Below, piece by piece: positions 5,674 through 7,603 of a DNA stretch of 7,603 bases (position 1 is the first letter of the stretch; every line of letters starts with the position of its first letter). This DNA comes from Chitinilyticum litopenaei DSM 21440. GTDB lineage: Bacteria > Pseudomonadota > Gammaproteobacteria > Burkholderiales > Chitinibacteraceae. Where the stretch lies: positions 1 through 7,603 of the forward strand of contig NZ_ATZJ01000069.1 of the NCBI RefSeq assembly GCF_000428145.1. Direction: 5' to 3'. Made by a program: the position numbers and the translations under genes. The notes beneath the pieces were generated by a model. That model ran no database searches. It was not told where the DNA came from and saw only the letters and a program-made list of their open reading frames with translations.

Positions 5674-6666
5674 ATGCCGGATATCGCATTGTTTCTGCAG
5701 GGCGGTGGCGCACTGGGCGCCTATCAGCTTGGGGTATTGCGCCACATGCAAGAGAAGCATTTGCTTCCCGTGCATATGGTGGCGGGGGTATCAATAGGCG
5801 CGGTCAACACCGCCGTACTGGTCGGCGCGCGCGACCCCGATCCGCTGGCGGCGCTGGAAACGCTGTGGCAAAAGCTCACCGTTCCCAACATCCCCTTCGC
5901 ACCGCAATTCGTCGAGGAAAACCTGGCGCTGTGGGGCAATCCGCACATGTCGCGACTGCGCCACGACGTGTGGAACGCCAGCCGCTGGACATCAATCTAC
6001 TCGCCCGACCCCTTGCGCGAGCTGCTGCACGAGCTGGTCGATTTCGACAAGCTCAACGCCTCGGAGACCATCGTCCAGCTCTCGGCGGTACAGATCGAAA
6101 GCGGCGAAATCGTCACGTTTACCAACCGCAACGGCCAGCGCATCACCGCCGACCATGTGATCGCCTCGCTGTCGATCCCGCCGATGTTCCCGGCGGTCGA
6201 GATTGACGGCAAGCATTACTGGGACGGCGGCCTGTTCGACAATGCCCCGCTGGGTGCGATGATCAACGGCCTGCCGGCCGATTCGGACGCGCGCTTCATC
6301 ATCGTCAACCTCTTCCCGCTCAAGGGGCAGGTGCCGCAGAACCTGCAGCAGGTGCAGGATCGCATGACCGAGATCATCTTCTCGAACAAGGTGCTTGGCG
6401 ACATGGCGCGCATGGAAGACCTCAACCAGATGGTCGAGCTGTACGCCGCGCTCGACCAGGCCCTGCCGGCCAACTCGCCGATCCGCCAGCTGGCCGGCTT
6501 CAAGGACATCGAGCGCCTGCGGCTGCTGGAGGCGCCCATCGTCATCACCAACAACATGCCGGAGGCACAAAGCGCCACGCTGGATTTCTCGCCGCGCTCG
6601 ATTGCCGCGCGAATCAGAACCGGGTATCGGGACGCGGTGGCGGGGCTGAAGGATTATGCGGCGTGA
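5674..6666 (+). CDS. patatin-like phospholipase with DUF3734-like C-terminus
   Basis: This 330-residue serine hydrolase of the patatin family hydrolyses acyl esters of lipids using a Ser-Asp dyad. All family elements are present: the glycine-rich oxyanion loop QGGGALGAYQ (9-18), the nucleophile S40 in GVSIG, and D184 in the DGGLFDNAP motif. The region after about residue 225 (DRMTEIIFSNK..., then IVITNNMPEAQSATLDFSPRS and a GYRDAVAGL end) resembles the DUF3734 tail found on bacterial patatin-like proteins. There is no signal peptide, so it probably acts in the cytoplasm or at the inner membrane face. The start is fixed by AGGAGG seven bases upstream. Length and motifs suggest an intact, active enzyme; the natural substrate is unknown. 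Confidence 0.93.
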   Translation: MPDIALFLQGGGALGAYQLGVLRHMQEKHLLPVHMVAGVSIGAVNTAVLVGARDPDPLAALETLWQKLTVPNIPFAPQFVEENLALWGNPHMSRLRHDVWNASRWTSIYSPDPLRELLHELVDFDKLNASETIVQLSAVQIESGEIVTFTNRNGQRITADHVIASLSIPPMFPAVEIDGKHYWDGGLFDNAPLGAMINGLPADSDARFIIVNLFPLKGQVPQNLQQVQDRMTEIIFSNKVLGDMARMEDLNQMVELYAALDQALPANSPIRQLAGFKDIERLRLLEAPIVITNNMPEAQSATLDFSPRSIAARIRTGYRDAVAGLKDYAA

Positions 6667-6706
6667 AATCCGCAGCAAGCAGTAAGTAGGTACAAATAGC
6701 GCAGCG

Positions 6707-6720
6707 CATTCGTACGAATG
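6707..6720. promoter_or_regulatory. perfect 14-bp palindrome, candidate operator
   Basis: CATTCGTACGAATG reads identically on both strands. It lies in the 171-base gap between the patatin stop and the next gene, 117 bases before that gene's start. Perfect palindromes of this size are common binding sites of dimeric repressors, but no regulator gene is in the window and no clear promoter is seen around it. Further on, GGGCTT/AAGCCC (6779-6784 with 6793-6798) forms a short hairpin without a T-tract. Confidence 0.35.
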
Positions 6721-6837
6721 AAAATCCGGACGATTACGCTACGCCAATCATCCCTACACGAACCATTTGCACCTACGCGGGCTTTAATCATCAAGCCCAC
6801 CCCAAAAAATCATGGCAACTACAAAAGGAGAAAAATA

Positions 6838-7359
6838 ATGATAGACAAATACAACCCAATATATGAGCGAATTGGGCACACAGGCGGCATAGAATCAATT
6901 CAGCTTGACGAAGCAACCTACTACTTTGGCTTTGATTACAGCAACGACTTAGTCATATCGCCATTAATCAGCAACCGAGAAGCCATGACTCGGTTTGCGG
7001 CAGAATACATGGAACAAACTGATGGCACTCACGACGCGGCCTACTGGGAGGAAATCGCCGATTACGAATCAGAACTCTGCACAGATGAGTCCAGCCGCAT
7101 ATTCAGCAGCACACAATTTGAAGAATTTTTGCAAGCGCTTCGGCGCGCGCACTCTGACAACACCTACTCACCAGAAATCCGGCTGGAATACCACTTACTT
7201 TATTTGCTGGGGGCAGCGAGTGGCTGGACTGTAGGCAACATCGAAGATTTACTCGATCAGATGACGATTTTACGCAACGAAGCTGCGCTCCCAGACGGAG
7301 AGAGTTACACAGACCTTGAGGTTGACCGCGAATTTCGGATACCAAGCGTAGCCAGATAA
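6838..7359 (+). pseudogene. acidic hypothetical protein gene, 3' end replaced by the IS
   Basis: I do not recognise this protein. ATG 6838 follows AAAGGAG by seven bases; earlier in-frame codons back to 6718 lack a ribosome binding site. The 173-residue product has no signal peptide or cysteine-rich site and is markedly acidic over residues 58-98 (YMEQTDGTHDAAYWEEIADYESELCTDESS and on). A helical stretch with a hydrophobic core follows (LEYHLLYLLGAASGW, 116-130). The second IS begins at 7317, in the third base of codon 160. Residues 161-173 (EVDREFRIPSVAR) and the stop are therefore IS sequence, and the host gene must originally have ended differently. The lower GC and A-rich codons compared with the neighbouring patatin suggest a horizontally acquired gene. 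Whether the shortened protein functions is unknown. Confidence 0.7.
7317..7346 (+). repeat. IS left terminal inverted repeat (IRL)
   Basis: Thirty bases from 7317 match the inverted right end of the first IS fragment (299 down to 270) at 24 positions without gaps. The match continues (GTAGC) if one base is skipped. Such imperfect inverted ends are the transposase binding sites of IS3-family elements. Confidence 0.85.
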
Positions 7360-7379
7360 ACTGGCATACGGAGGTATCG

Positions 7380-7603
7380 ATGTACAAAATCCCGAAGCAG
7401 AGCTACACCACCGAGTTCAAGCAAGAGGCGGTCCGTCTGGTCGAGGCCGAAGGCAAATCCCCCGCTCAGGTCGCCCGCGAGCTGGGCATTTCCGAGCAGA
7501 CACTCAGCAACTGGCGCAAAGCCAGCAAGGCGGGAAAACTGGCCGCCGGCACCGGCAAGGCGATCACGCCCGAGCAGATGGAGTTATCCCGGCTGCGTGC
7601 GGA
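7380..7603 (+). CDS. IS3-family transposase OrfA, N-terminal part (3' end outside window)
   Basis: The first 74 codons of an OrfA are present. A helix-turn-helix domain of the HTH_Tnp_1 type (YTTEFKQEAVRLVEAEGKSP, then QVARELGISEQTLSNWRKA, residues about 9-48) binds the IS ends. The tail ITPEQMELSRLRA is the beginning of the leucine-zipper-like region that these proteins use for multimerisation. ATG 7380 follows GGAGG (7370-7374) by five bases and lies 63 bases inside the IS. The OrfA/OrfB frameshift site is beyond the window. No damage is visible, so this copy may be intact. Confidence 0.93.
   Translation, partial: MYKIPKQSYTTEFKQEAVRLVEAEGKSPAQVARELGISEQTLSNWRKASKAGKLAAGTGKAITPEQMELSRLRA

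Larger units (their letters stand above)
7317..7603 (+). mobile_element. IS3-family insertion sequence, left-end fragment
   Basis: This is the left end of an IS3-family element in the same orientation as the fragment at the start of the window; the rest lies beyond the window. It starts with TGAGGTT at 7317, has about 60 bases of left-end sequence, and then orfA from 7380. The boundary is set by the match to the other element's right end and by the break it makes in the preceding gene. Confidence 0.88.

Noticed and set aside
5049..6678. Minus-strand frames opposite the acetyltransferase and patatin genes
   Set aside because: These are shadows of well-supported plus-strand genes with complete catalytic motifs.
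1..7603. CRISPR arrays, defence islands or toxin-antitoxin pairs
   Set aside because: No regularly spaced repeats are seen, and none of the genes resembles a known nuclease, toxin or antitoxin. The acidic hypothetical gene cannot be assigned.

Overview
The window is a GC-rich bacterial chromosomal segment lying between two incomplete insertion sequences of the IS3 family. The core genes (rtcB, a BT1-like transporter, a GNAT acetyltransferase, a patatin with a DUF3734-like tail), their codon use and their strong AGGAGG-type ribosome binding sites suggest a proteobacterium, probably a betaproteobacterium. This is an impression from protein style, not proof. The genes next to each IS are visibly less GC-rich than the core.

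Layout. Positions 1-299 are the right end of an IS3-family element: the C-terminus of the OrfB transposase, then the terminal inverted repeat ending at 299. From 300 to about 1340, on the minus strand, are a DUF4236 membrane protein gene cut off by that IS and an overlapping small hypothetical ORF upstream of it. A strong rho-independent terminator (1378-1406) closes a minus-strand unit made of rtcB (RNA 3'-phosphate ligase) and a coupled 62-codon basic ORF. Upstream of rtcB (2865-3196) is the most interesting stretch. It holds a row of stem-loops, a nine-residue leader ORF with an ideal ribosome binding site, an apparent antiterminator, and an intrinsic terminator placed just before the rtcB ribosome binding site. 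Together these look like a transcription attenuator or structured RNA controlling rtcB.

On the plus strand, from 3538, come a 538-residue BT1-like transporter and a GNAT acetyltransferase whose start overlaps the transporter stop. A separately started patatin-family phospholipase follows (5674-6666). After a 171-base gap with a perfect 14-bp palindrome comes a lower-GC acidic hypothetical gene (6838-7359), whose 3' end is replaced by the left end of a second IS3-family element (7317 onward).

The two IS fragments point the same way and their terminal repeats match at 24 of 30 positions, so they are the same or closely related elements bracketing 7,017 bp. Both genes touching the ISs have lost their real C-termini and stop inside IS sequence. 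The core genes do not form one obvious pathway. The divergent layout (rtcB unit leftward, transporter rightward) shares one roughly 500-base control region.
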